Shown: positions 1 through 8,535, counted from the first letter of the stretch. The stretch is 32,258 nucleotides of DNA from Syntrophaceae bacterium UBA6252 (GCA_002441265.1 DJVQ01000068.1:1-32258); one strand, 5' to 3'. The notes: generated by a model from the letters alone, not told the origin. A program made the numbers and translations.

Positions 1-115
1 AAAAGCTCCATAGGCAAGGCGCCCGATTCCCGACGACTGAGGCGTACTTCCCGTACGCCGCAGGGAGGAGGGATGAAGGGCAACGAAGCATATGGACTTT
101 TCCCGAAGCCGTCAC
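1..115 (+). repeat. Dispersed palindromic repeat, copy A (cut by window start)
   Basis: This stretch matches 23986-24100 almost base for base. Both begin with AAAAGCTCC, pass through a hairpin (stem GGCGTAC/GTACGCC, here 41-47 and 53-59) and end with GCCGTCA. The loop differs (TTCCC here, TTCCG in the complete copy) while the stem is kept. The left part of the element is missing because the window starts inside it. The right edge supplies the TGA stop (112-114) of the minus-strand gene beside it. Similar repeats are known in some Desulfobacterota genomes; that statement is from memory. Confidence 0.85.
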
Positions 116-2055
116 GATTCGCCCCGCTCCGAACCGGAGCCCCACCGTGGATTCCGGACCAGGTGAAAGACGTCGACGGCATAGTTCCCGTCGGCCTCGA
201 TCCGGGCCTCCATGCGAAAATCCACGGGCCCGTCTTCGCCCGTGGCGACGCGTGCCCGAAGGGCATCGTTGCCTTCGGGCACGATCTCGAAACGCGACAG
301 GATGTGTTCGTCGATATGGTCTCCCAGAAGGCCCTTCGCGGCGTTTTTGTACAGGATCCCCGGGGCCTGTGTCAGAAACAGGTTCGCCGTTCGCGCCTGG
401 GCGTCCCCGTCGGAAAGATCTCTCACCGCCCGGACCAGTTCCTCTCCCATGGCCTCGATTTCCTCCCGGTACGCCCGCCCCGCCTTCCCCGCAAGGCGGC
501 CCGGGGGATCCATTTCAAGCGGCGACCGGTCCCTCCGGCCGATGAAGATCCGGCATGGGGGCCGCCAGCGGTCCAGGTCGACGCGTATCTGTTTCGGGCC
601 GTTCCCGAGATCTTCGCCGTCGCACCGCAGCCGCGGCGGGGCGGCCAGATCCCCGATCTCCAGGGCCCGCGATCCGCCGAACCGGTCCATGAGGACGGGG
701 AAGGGAAGACAGCCGTCGGTGACTCCGAAGTGGAGGCATGCTTTCGCGTCGAGCCGGGGATCGTTCAAAGGGGGCGTCTCGCCGTAGCGCCGTTCGAACC
801 TGTCGAGGGCGGCTGTGTCCATGGTTCCCGCCAGATCCCGAAGGGCCAGGTCGCCGGGCGCCTGCTCGCCGAAGACGGCCCGCCAGGTCCAGGCGGGGGT
901 GACGGATTCCCCGCCGTCTTCCCCGGCGATCCGCCGCCAGCTGTTGGCAAGGATCGCCGCCGCCCGGATGTCGACGCCCCTGTCGCGATCCCCGGGCGAC
1001 ACCCCCTCGACAACCGGAACGATGCACTGGGCCATTCGCCCCTTCACCGCCCAGCCCGCGGGGATCCGGTCCAGCAGTTCCCACACCTTTTCATACCGGA
1101 GCGCCGCCGCCCGAAGGGCATTGCGCTGGGGTCCGGTAACCTCGCCGATTCTCAGGGCGCCGTCGACGGCGTCCAGCAGGGGTCTCATGCCGTTCAGGTA
1201 TGCACGGATCCGGTCCAGGGCGACGTTCATCGCCTCGGTCCGGGAGACGGGCCGCCAGGCGCCGTTCTCTTCCATGAACCGGCTCTCGATGCCGGTCATG
1301 ATGCGCCGCTTCAGCCTGCCCAGGTCGGCCTCCGCCGGTGACAACACAACTCCCGACTGGCGCGCCATCCCCTCGAAAGCGTCGTCGAACTCCTTCCGTC
1401 CCGGGGTGGAAAAGGCGTCCCGGACGCGGCAATCGTAAGCCCTGACGGCCAGTTCCCGGAGATTCGGCCCCGCCAGCGCGCAGACTTCCTCAAAATCCAT
1501 CGGCCTGTTACCGCCGCGACCAGCCCGGTCGTCCTCCAGGAGAAACCGCCGGAGATCCGCCCGGATGACGTCAAGGGTCCGCCGGTCGAGGGATTCCCGG
1601 ACCTCCCGGTCCGGAATACCGGCGACGAGCCGGTCGAACAGGCTTTCGGCCTCGCCGGGCGTTCTGAAGAATCGTTCCACGATCTCCCGGTTTCCTCGAT
1701 AGCCCCGGCATTCCCCGCGGGATTCCAGATGCCGGATCACCCGTTTCACAAAGCCGGCCAGGAGGGGCCCGCCCACCCCCGAACGGGGGGTCAGCATTCC
1801 TTCCGCCGCCATCAGCCCGGACGCGCCGTATTCGCGGCCGATCTCGCGGAGGAAGACGTTTACCGTTTCCCGGTTGCGTTTTCGAATCTCCCCCGAAGGG
1901 AGTCTCCAGACCGTGGTCCGGTCGCCCGTGAACACCCGCCAGAACTTCCAGCGGCTTCCCGTGGCATGAAGACCCTTTTCCTCGTCGCCGTTCCGCAGGC
2001 GGATTTTTCCGCCCGTTTCGGCGGCGGCCGCGAAATCCCTGAGCGTCACCTTCAT
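112..2055 (-). CDS. Large protein of unknown function, candidate type III secreted effector
   Basis: A 647-residue protein that I do not recognise. The start at 2055 is chosen because GGAAAGGAG lies just upstream; the open frame runs further upstream, but that part overlaps the spacer after the chaperone gene. It has no signal peptide and no clear membrane segment, and it is rich in Arg, Glu and Asp, so it should be made as a soluble cytosolic protein. It is the last gene of a three-gene operon, 65 bases after a CesT-type chaperone, and such chaperones usually sit beside the effectors they bind. Near the C-terminus a beta-rich stretch (FRMEARIEADG and following) loosely resembles the end of the other large protein in the operon. 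The stop codon lies in a dispersed repeat, so the natural C-terminus may have been altered. The effector role is inferred from context only. Confidence 0.6.
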   Translation of the reverse strand: MKVTLRDFAAAAETGGKIRLRNGDEEKGLHATGSRWKFWRVFTGDRTTVWRLPSGEIRKRNRETVNVFLREIGREYGASGLMAAEGMLTPRSGVGGPLLAGFVKRVIRHLESRGECRGYRGNREIVERFFRTPGEAESLFDRLVAGIPDREVRESLDRRTLDVIRADLRRFLLEDDRAGRGGNRPMDFEEVCALAGPNLRELAVRAYDCRVRDAFSTPGRKEFDDAFEGMARQSGVVLSPAEADLGRLKRRIMTGIESRFMEENGAWRPVSRTEAMNVALDRIRAYLNGMRPLLDAVDGALRIGEVTGPQRNALRAAALRYEKVWELLDRIPAGWAVKGRMAQCIVPVVEGVSPGDRDRGVDIRAAAILANSWRRIAGEDGGESVTPAWTWRAVFGEQAPGDLALRDLAGTMDTAALDRFERRYGETPPLNDPRLDAKACLHFGVTDGCLPFPVLMDRFGGSRALEIGDLAAPPRLRCDGEDLGNGPKQIRVDLDRWRPPCRIFIGRRDRSPLEMDPPGRLAGKAGRAYREEIEAMGEELVRAVRDLSDGDAQARTANLFLTQAPGILYKNAAKGLLGDHIDEHILSRFEIVPEGNDALRARVATGEDGPVDFRMEARIEADGNYAVDVFHLVRNPRWGSGSERGES

Positions 2056-2120
2056 CCGGATTCTCCTTTCCCCGGCCGGCGGGCGGGGCCCCTCCGGGAG
2101 ATCTCCGGCGTGGTCCCAAA

Positions 2121-2585
2121 TCACGCCCGGATGAATTCGGTACCGGATTCTCCGGGCGGCGGCCCTTCCGCCGGTTCCGCAACGGCGTCGGACGGAATCC
2201 TGGCGATTTCCCCGATCCACCCCTCCACGTGGTTGACAAAGGACTCCAGACAGCCGATGAAGTCCTGGAAATCGATCCGTTCCATGTCGAAGGTCCTGAA
2301 AAAGACCACCTCTCCCGGGTCCGGGTCGACGGCGAAGACGGCCCCGCCGGTCCCCTGCCCGAAGAGATTGGCCCCCAGGAGGCGAAGGCTGAGCGCCTCC
2401 AGCCCCTCACCGGGAAGGGGGGAAAGGATCGTGTACACGTGCAGGACCTTTCCGTCTTCCGCCGACTCGAAATCGACGGCGAACTTCCCGTCGAACACGA
2501 GACGGCACACGCCGTCCCCGTCCAGTTTCAGGCCTTCCAACCCCATCTGTTTCCCCAGTTCCGTCAGAAGATCGGGAATGTTCAT
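2121..2585 (-). CDS. CesT-family type III secretion chaperone
   Basis: A 154-residue acidic protein with the full CesT/Tir-chaperone pattern. It has an N-terminal helix (LLTELGKQMGLEGL), then strands with LDGDGVCRLVFDG, a central VLHVYTILSPLPGEG, the family signature LGANLFGQGTGGAVFAVDP, a strand (GEVVFFR) and a C-terminal helix holding FVNHVEGWIGEI. Members of this family form dimers, bind the N-terminal part of one or a few effectors, and deliver them to the type III export ATPase. The start overlaps the stop of the upstream gene as ATGA, which implies translational coupling, and GGAAGGG provides a ribosome binding site. The C-terminal tail beyond about residue 130 is proline-rich and probably disordered. 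Family assignment is strong; its partners are inferred to be the two flanking large proteins. Confidence 0.85.
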   Translation of the reverse strand: MNIPDLLTELGKQMGLEGLKLDGDGVCRLVFDGKFAVDFESAEDGKVLHVYTILSPLPGEGLEALSLRLLGANLFGQGTGGAVFAVDPDPGEVVFFRTFDMERIDFQDFIGCLESFVNHVEGWIGEIARIPSDAVAEPAEGPPPGESGTEFIRA

Positions 2586-3979
2586 GCGTCTTCCCTTCCT
2601 TTTCCATCCCGGCTTGGTTCATGCGGCGGGCGGCCGGTCGGCCCGTCGGCGACTTTGAAAGCGTATTCGTAGGTGCACTTCGCCGGATCGAGCCTGAAAT
2701 CGTGCCGGGTAATGTCCATTTCGAGAACAAACCGGCCCCGGCTCGTACCCTCCTCCAGTTTCACCGACGATGTGCCGGCCTCGTTCATCAACTGTTGATA
2801 CCGCGGCTCGAAGACCGATTTCATGCGGATCGCTCCCGCTCGCCGGGATCTCGAAAGGAGGAACCGGGACGGAGAGGGGGCGCGGGGATCCACTCTCGGG
2901 GGGTGGCAGTACGGTGTGCAACGCCGGCCGTCGGCCATGGAGACGGGATTGATGTCTTTATCGTGGAAGAGGAGGTCCCACAGGACGGTTGCATGGGTGG
3001 TATAGCGGGAGACGTTGCGGAGAAGCTTGGCGTCGCCGCCGCACAGCTCCCTCAGCCGGTCGATGCCGCGGAGCACCGACTCGTCGCCGGGAGGATCGAC
3101 GGGAAAGACCCGCTCCGGCTCTCCTTCCTCCAGGCGGACCTCAATTTCCAAACGGTTGCAATCCGCGTAAAACTGATCGCAGACCCCGCCGTTGCGGCCC
3201 GAAATGACGGCGTCCCGATCGAGTCGTATGTTCGCCATGCGAAGCCGCTCGTTGCACAGACGGAGGGAGAATTCGGACAGGGCCCCTTTCCCGGCCCCGT
3301 ATCTCCAGGCGCGGTTCGCAATGAAGCTGTCGAGGATCTCCCGTTCGGCCGGATGGTCCCTCCCCTCGGGCACCGGTTTCATCGAGCCCGGCCGGAATCC
3401 CCTTCTCACGAGTTCCCCGTTGACGGTATCTTCGAGGAGGCGGAAGGTGTTCTCCAGGTCACGGGCCTCCAGGCGTTCGGCCATTTCCATGCCGTTCCTG
3501 AAATCGTTTCCCTCGCCGGAAGCCCTCAGCCGGACCATGGCCCGGAGATTCCGCACTCCCGCCGTCTGCAGCCGTCCCCGCAACCGCAGAAGCTGCATGT
3601 CGTTCATGGATCCGGGGTCGATCGGATCCGGGTTCGCCCCCTCGGCGCTTTCGTATAGACTTCGCGCCGCCTGCCTGATTCCGTGAACCGCTTCGAGGGC
3701 CTCTCCCGTGCCGGGTTTTCTCTTCGTGAGAACGGCCAGAGCCCGCCGGACCGCCGCTTCCGGGGTGCGGACATCCGCCCCCGGCGGCGCCACATTCATG
3801 CAGGTGCGCTTGGCGAGGGAGTTGAAAAACATCCTCACCTTCAACCAGGCGATCGACCGGGAAGCCCGCGGTGCGGCCCCCGTGCCGATGCGGACCTCCC
3901 GCCCGTCCCTCACCGGAGCGACGCGATCCGCCGCGCCGGCCTGCACGTTCCGAGTCCCTTCCGCAACGGGACGGCACAT
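2582..3979 (-). CDS. Large protein of unknown function, candidate type III secreted effector
   Basis: A 465-residue basic protein that I do not recognise, first gene of the operon and overlapping the chaperone start by ATGA. The start at 3979 is preferred: the frame is open up to 4171, but that upstream ATG lies inside the sigma-54 promoter and would not be transcribed. The ribosome binding site (AAGGGTG) is weak. No signal peptide or transmembrane segment is evident. The first 60 residues are Arg/Ala-rich and low in structure, as is common for type III secretion signals. The middle (about 105-260) is predicted helical by eye, and the C-terminal 50 residues look beta-rich (RGRFVLEMDITRHDF). 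Another helical element (YTTHATVLWDLLFHD) precedes it. Role as the chaperone's client is inferred from gene order and coupling. Confidence 0.6.
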   Translation of the reverse strand: MCRPVAEGTRNVQAGAADRVAPVRDGREVRIGTGAAPRASRSIAWLKVRMFFNSLAKRTCMNVAPPGADVRTPEAAVRRALAVLTKRKPGTGEALEAVHGIRQAARSLYESAEGANPDPIDPGSMNDMQLLRLRGRLQTAGVRNLRAMVRLRASGEGNDFRNGMEMAERLEARDLENTFRLLEDTVNGELVRRGFRPGSMKPVPEGRDHPAEREILDSFIANRAWRYGAGKGALSEFSLRLCNERLRMANIRLDRDAVISGRNGGVCDQFYADCNRLEIEVRLEEGEPERVFPVDPPGDESVLRGIDRLRELCGGDAKLLRNVSRYTTHATVLWDLLFHDKDINPVSMADGRRCTPYCHPPRVDPRAPSPSRFLLSRSRRAGAIRMKSVFEPRYQQLMNEAGTSSVKLEEGTSRGRFVLEMDITRHDFRLDPAKCTYEYAFKVADGPTGRPPHEPSRDGKGREDA

Positions 3980-4154
3980 GGCTTTTTCACCCTTGTCCGT
4001 TTCTTGAAAAACGGGTTCCGGCGCACGGGGCAGAACGCGGGATCGTTCTCCGGTGCCAGGATCCGGAGCGGCCCGGAACGCCGGCGCGCCGGAATCACGC
4101 TTTTGTACGATTATTGATTCTTCGGGGCGGGTATTGTTGTCAGCATTATGCCTT

Positions 4155-4170
4155 TGCAAGTATAATGCCA
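4155..4170 (-). promoter_or_regulatory. Sigma-54 (-24/-12) promoter of the chaperone/effector operon
   Basis: On the minus strand the sequence reads TGGCATTATACTTGCA. The GG and GC doublets are separated by exactly 10 bases, the spacing required for RpoN, and five of five bases of TGGCA and TTGCA match. Transcription would start near 4145, leaving a leader of about 165 bases before the chosen start at 3979. Such a promoter needs an enhancer-binding activator; one is encoded about 8 kb away at 12832-14121. Confidence 0.7.
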
Positions 4171-4535
4171 CGATTTCCGGGCCCCGGTGGAAAAGAGGAT
4201 AAAAAATGCAACTGATCGTATTTAATGATATTATTGGCGGACGGGTTGACGGAACCGGCGAGGCGATGCATCGCCGGTTCCGAAAATCGGGATGACGGGC
4301 AATCCCATCACAGCCGGGCCGGACCGGCCCGCAGCAAAGACAATCCTTTCCCCATGCGGAATCCCGAGGTCATCCCCGGACCGGTGAAACTCATCGATGG
4401 AACCGGGAAAATTGACCGGTCCGACCCGGGACGGGGTTTCGGGTTTTTCCCCCAGCGGAACGTCCGCCGCCCGGGTCCCCCCGGGACCGGGAAAGGGGCC
4501 AGGGGGAGGTACCCGGAAAACGGGACGTCTCAGGA
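4171..4535. other. Intergenic region with a perfect hairpin
   Basis: This gap lies between the sigma-54 promoter and the end of the four-TIG exoprotein gene. It holds a perfect 11-base inverted repeat, GGAACCGGCGA at 4251-4261 and its complement at 4271-4281, with a 9-base loop. Neither side has a run of T directly after it, so an intrinsic terminator is not proven; it could still end transcription of the exoprotein operon. Activator sites for the sigma-54 promoter would be expected here, but I see no clear paired operator. I found no convincing gene. Confidence 0.5.
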
Positions 4536-6242
4536 TCACGGGTGTGGCGTCGGGGGCCTCGCGACAAGGATCGCCATGGGAACATCCAGCGTCTGCGGCT
4601 CGTCCTGGCCGTAATGCAGCCTGATGACGTGCTCCCCTCCCTCAGTATCGCACGGCATCACCATAGTGAAGCAAACGGACGTATCCTCGACAATGACATC
4701 TCTCACGGTGATCGCGCACGGGCCGCCGTCCTTCCGGCCGACGGTGACGTCCGTGATCGGGGACAGGTATCGGCCCCTGACGCACACCGCCTCGGTGGTC
4801 GTGACCTTCCGCGACGGCGGCGGAAGGACAAAGGGAGAGGGCGGCTCCAGGCCCGCCGCCTCCATGACCGCGAACGCGGCGCCGCCGGACTCCTGACCGT
4901 CAGCATTCTCCACGGTCACCGTCACGACACACGGCCTGGAAATGTCGTCCGCCGGGATGGATGCGGCCAGTTCTCCCGTCTCGCCATCGTACCGCGTCTC
5001 ACGTGACGCGAGGTTCCAGCGGACCTTCGAGCCCTCCTTGAAGTTCTTCCCCGTCACCTTCAGGTCGAACCCCCCGCTCCCCGCCTTCGCCGCAGACGGT
5101 TTGAGGCTCTCGATCTCCGGGCATGAGGATTCGACCGTGAAGGTCACGGCGTCCGACATCCCGCCGTCCGGGTTCTCCACCGTCACAAGCACGATACCCG
5201 GCTCCAGGATGTCCCTCCACGGGATGGTTGCGACAAGCATCGGGCTCTCGTATTTCGTCGTCCGCGGATCGCCGTTCCAGAGGACCTTCGAGCCCTCCTT
5301 GAAGTTTTCCCCCGTCACCTTCAGGTCGAACCCCCCGCTCCCCGCCCATACCCGGGACGGATCAAGACCTGTCACCTTCGGAGCGGGCCCCCTCCGGTAG
5401 ACCATGAATATCATACTGTGATGCTGTTCATCGCCGTTCCTCACCCCCACCGCCTTGGTTTCCTCATTTTTCCCTGCCATGTCGATGTAGACGTCCCCGG
5501 ACAGGATGGTCGCCGCGAGTTCCGTCGCGTTCATGTACCGTGTCTCCCGCGGCGCACCGTCCCACTCGACCACCGCGTCCTCCCAGAAGTTCTCCCCCGT
5601 CACCTTCAGGGTGAACCCCCCGCTCCCCTCCCATGCCCAGGACGGAGCAAGGCCCGTTACCTTCGGAGCAGGACCCTTTTGCTTGACCTCGTAATACACG
5701 ATGTTCGACTCCTTACCGTCGCCGTTTCTCACCTTCACCGTCGCGGTTTTTGGATCCAGGACGTCAAACGACAGAATGGTCGCCACAAGTTTTGCCGGGT
5801 CGATGGACTGCGTCACCCGCTCCGCGCCGTTCCAGAGGACCTTTGAGTCCTCCCCGAAATTCTTCCCTTTCACCGTCAGCTTGAAGCCCCCGTTGCCCGC
5901 CCACCGAAAGGGCGGATCAAGCCCCGTCACCTCCGGAGGGGGATCCGCCGATACGACCGTGAAGGCCGCTGTCGCGCCGCTGTCCGCCGCAACATTCCCG
6001 CCGGTCCCAGGATCGGCCGGCAAGCCGCCGCTCCTGCGGCTCCCGTCAAAGGCCACGAGCGCCGGGTTGTCCCCGGAATCGGGTCCGCCGTCCCCATGCG
6101 CCGCGCACGCCCGGTCGCAAAACGCCGCCAGGACGAACAGCGCGACGGCAAGGATCAGTACCCCCCGGCTGCAAACCGCCGAGGGATGCTTCCACGGGGT
6201 TTTCCCTTTTCCATGATTTCTTTCATGCTGAATGAATTCCAT
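4536..6242 (-). CDS. Exported protein with four TIG/IPT domains and a shared C-terminal domain
   Basis: A 568-residue secreted protein. A basic N-region is followed by a hydrophobic core (LILAVALFVLAAF) and a likely cleavage after ACA at residue 47. Four immunoglobulin-like TIG/IPT domains follow (about 105-190, 195-290, 292-372, 376-460), each with the pattern GSGGF-LKVTGENF, a VLWNG-type strand, then VTVENADG. The last 100 residues (about 465-568, with FVLPPPSRKVTTTEAV and GGEHVIRLHYGQ) form a domain also present at the end of the propeller protein encoded at 6472-8502. Signal peptides of the two proteins are almost the same. TIG domains usually serve as stalks or binding modules on the cell surface. 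GGGAGG lies 11 bases before the ATG. No IPTL-CTERM tail is in frame. A surface-matrix or adhesion role is an inference. Confidence 0.85.
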   Translation of the reverse strand: MEFIQHERNHGKGKTPWKHPSAVCSRGVLILAVALFVLAAFCDRACAAHGDGGPDSGDNPALVAFDGSRRSGGLPADPGTGGNVAADSGATAAFTVVSADPPPEVTGLDPPFRWAGNGGFKLTVKGKNFGEDSKVLWNGAERVTQSIDPAKLVATILSFDVLDPKTATVKVRNGDGKESNIVYYEVKQKGPAPKVTGLAPSWAWEGSGGFTLKVTGENFWEDAVVEWDGAPRETRYMNATELAATILSGDVYIDMAGKNEETKAVGVRNGDEQHHSMIFMVYRRGPAPKVTGLDPSRVWAGSGGFDLKVTGENFKEGSKVLWNGDPRTTKYESPMLVATIPWRDILEPGIVLVTVENPDGGMSDAVTFTVESSCPEIESLKPSAAKAGSGGFDLKVTGKNFKEGSKVRWNLASRETRYDGETGELAASIPADDISRPCVVTVTVENADGQESGGAAFAVMEAAGLEPPSPFVLPPPSRKVTTTEAVCVRGRYLSPITDVTVGRKDGGPCAITVRDVIVEDTSVCFTMVMPCDTEGGEHVIRLHYGQDEPQTLDVPMAILVARPPTPHP

Positions 6243-6275
6243 AAGGACTGTTTCCTCCCTTGTGTATTTTTCACG

Positions 6276-6365
6276 TCAGGCCTGCCGGCGCCGCATCCGG
6301 AGAACACAGGCCGCTACGATACGGACCGCAAGGACGATCATCCCCCGCTCGTTCAGGGCCGGGAC
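6276..6365 (-). pseudogene. Relic of an IPTL-CTERM tail
   Basis: Translating the minus strand from 6365 to the TGA at 6276-6278 gives VPALNERGMIVLAV followed by a short hydrophobic stretch and VLRMRRRQA. This closely matches the intact IPTL-CTERM tail of the 1244-residue protein (IPTLNEWGMIVLMV ... VLRMRRRRPA). The key Trp is Arg here, and an Arg interrupts the hydrophobic segment. The frame is not continuous with the stop of the propeller gene at 6472, so the tail is detached from any coding region. The spacer that follows, up to the next start at 6242, also resembles the spacer between 8536 and 8502. Confidence 0.6.
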
Positions 6366-6471
6366 TGCCTCCTTTCCCATTCCGGCACCATGCACCCCGC
6401 CGTCCGGGCGCCCTCCGGGTCGATCAAGGGAACCTCGGGGGGGAACCCGTGGAACCGGTGGGCGTCAAAGG

Positions 6472-8502
6472 TCACGGGTGGGGCGCCGGGGGTCTCGCGA
6501 CGACGATCCTCATGGGGACCTCCACCGTCTGCGGCCGGTCCTGGCCGTAATGCAGCCTGATGACGTGCTCCCCTCCCGCGGTATCGCCCGGCATCACCAT
6601 GTCGAAGCGAACGGACGTCTCCTCGACGAGGACATCCGTCGCTGTGATCGCGGACGGGCCGCCGTCCTTCCGGGCGACGGTGACGTCCGTGATCGGGGAC
6701 AGGTATTGGCCCATGATGCACACCGCCTCGGTGGTCGCGACCTTCCGCGACGGCGGCGGAAGGACGAAGGAAAAGGCGGAAGCTTCGACCCGGGGGAGGT
6801 CGCCGAGAACGAAAAGTTCCCCTTTCATGGGAATGTAAAGCCGGTGATTGAAGACGAGAGGGGACTCGAAAGGAGCGCCCATCCGCCCGGGAAGCGTAGC
6901 CCCCCAGATAATTTCACCCGTCGTGCCGTCGATGGCGAAGACATTGTCATGGCCGGATTCACCGGGCTCCTTTCCCAATCCCGTGGTCACGGTATAAACC
7001 ACCCCGTCGTATACGACGATGTCCGACGTGATTCCGAAATTCAGGTTCGTTTTCCATCGAAGCCTGCCGGTGGCGATGTCGACGGCATACACGTGCCTAT
7101 CCGCGCTTCCGAAGAAAAGGGTGTCCTTCCACAGGGACATGCCGGCGGTGGCTCCCATGTCAGGACCGAACCAGGGATGGACGTAAAGCGGCGGATCGCC
7201 GTACCTGTCGCCGACACCCGGTTCCACGGAATCGTCCGGGCGGTCTCCGCAATCATGCCCGGTTAAAGAGGGAGGAGGCGTAAAAAATGGCTTGCTCCAG
7301 ATCTTACGCCCCGTAAGGAGTTCCAACGCCCAGACGCTCCCTATGGCGTCCCCGACGTAGACGATCCCGTCCCGTACCGCCGGAGTCGCATAGATCGGGG
7401 CGAGTGCTCCGTCTATCTTTCTATCCCCTTCCGTCCACAGTTTCCGCTGCCACTTGCGATTCCAGGAGCCGCCGCCTCTGCCGTGGTGGCCGCCGTTTTC
7501 CCTTTGCAGGGCCCAAAGCGCCGGCCCCTGACTCCAGTACATGTTCGAGGGCGCAATCAGAAGAAAGTCACCGGACACGACGGGGGATGCGATGACGTAG
7601 TCCTCGAAATAGCCCTCATGTCTCCAGACGTCCTCCAAAAGAATCCCGGCGGTCTCGATGTCGGCGATCAACGTCAGGGTCTTCTTCTGCTCGATCCGAT
7701 CCCAACCCCATTCATCCTTCAGCATGTAATTGTAAGGATTGGTGTTGGTAAAAAACAGCCTGCCGTCCGCCACCGCCGGGGTCGCATAGCCCCAGCACAA
7801 ATTGAGATAGGCGTAAAACGACGAGGCGAAGTACCCCATCTTGACCCCCTTCTTATTGCTGTCGTCTTCGACGCAGAAAAGGGTCTTCCGGTCCACGAAA
7901 TGGAACTGGCCCCGCATGTCGGTGACGAAAAGACAGTCGCCGGCGATGGTCATGTCGCCGCCCATCCACACCGACGCGGCGAAATATCGTTCAACGATCG
8001 TCTTTCCCGTATCCGGATCGACGCGGTACAGGTAGACCGGATTGGGATATGTTTTAAGATTATTGTGCTGATCGGAAACCCACGTCTCGGGGCACTCCCC
8101 CGACTCAGCGTAATAGAGTTCGCCGTCATAGATGACCGGCGTCCCGGCGATCATCATGGTGAGTTCCCGGTCAATGGTGAATGTCTTGTCATGCCATGTC
8201 TTTTTCAACTTTTTCGTCCAGACGACGTTGGGCGCGATGACGCCCTTCCCATCGCCGAAGCCGTCGTACACGCCGGTATTGGCAAGGTCGAGCCGCTGCT
8301 TCAGAGGAATCTCCCAGCCGTACCGATCCTTCTGTCCAGGAAGCCCCTCGTCCGCCTGTTCCGCCCATGCCCGGTCGCAAAACGCCGCCAGGACGAACAA
8401 CACGACGGCAAGGATCAGCACCCCCCGGCCGAAAACCGCCGGGAGGTGCTTCCACGGGACTTTTCCTCTTCCATGATTTCTTCCACGCCGAATGCATCCC
8501 AT
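6472..8502 (-). CDS. Exported PQQ-type beta-propeller protein with shared C-terminal domain
   Basis: A 676-residue secreted protein. The start at 8502 (MGCIRRGRN) aligns with the start of its paralogous neighbour and follows GAGGGAGGG; the in-frame ATG at 8523 would lie upstream of that site and is rejected. A signal peptide ends after AWA at residue 47. The body shows seven or more blades of the quinoprotein/BamB kind, for example ATPAVADGRLFFTN, ATPAVRDGIVYVGD, VWALELLTGRKIW, VYAVDIATGRLRWK and VFAIDGTTGEIIWG. The last 100 residues are the domain shared with the protein at 4536-6242. Family members bind PQQ or act as scaffolds; I see no evidence that decides whether PQQ is bound. It lies 33 bases after the 1244-residue exoprotein gene, so the two are probably co-transcribed. 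Confidence 0.85.
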   Translation of the reverse strand: MGCIRRGRNHGRGKVPWKHLPAVFGRGVLILAVVLFVLAAFCDRAWAEQADEGLPGQKDRYGWEIPLKQRLDLANTGVYDGFGDGKGVIAPNVVWTKKLKKTWHDKTFTIDRELTMMIAGTPVIYDGELYYAESGECPETWVSDQHNNLKTYPNPVYLYRVDPDTGKTIVERYFAASVWMGGDMTIAGDCLFVTDMRGQFHFVDRKTLFCVEDDSNKKGVKMGYFASSFYAYLNLCWGYATPAVADGRLFFTNTNPYNYMLKDEWGWDRIEQKKTLTLIADIETAGILLEDVWRHEGYFEDYVIASPVVSGDFLLIAPSNMYWSQGPALWALQRENGGHHGRGGGSWNRKWQRKLWTEGDRKIDGALAPIYATPAVRDGIVYVGDAIGSVWALELLTGRKIWSKPFFTPPPSLTGHDCGDRPDDSVEPGVGDRYGDPPLYVHPWFGPDMGATAGMSLWKDTLFFGSADRHVYAVDIATGRLRWKTNLNFGITSDIVVYDGVVYTVTTGLGKEPGESGHDNVFAIDGTTGEIIWGATLPGRMGAPFESPLVFNHRLYIPMKGELFVLGDLPRVEASAFSFVLPPPSRKVATTEAVCIMGQYLSPITDVTVARKDGGPSAITATDVLVEETSVRFDMVMPGDTAGGEHVIRLHYGQDRPQTVEVPMRIVVARPPAPHP

Positions 8503-8535
8503 AAGGACGGTTCCCTCCCTCATGCGTTTTTTACG

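Noticed and set aside
73..1341. A 422-codon open frame on the plus strand opposite the candidate effector gene.
   Set aside because: It is antisense to a gene with a good start, ribosome site and operon context; long spurious frames are expected in GC-rich DNA. It also begins inside the dispersed repeat.
4231..4539. A 102-codon minus-strand frame starting GTG at the end of the four-TIG gene.
   Set aside because: Proline-rich product without recognisable features and no ribosome site of its own; kept only as part of a low-interest observation on -1 frames.
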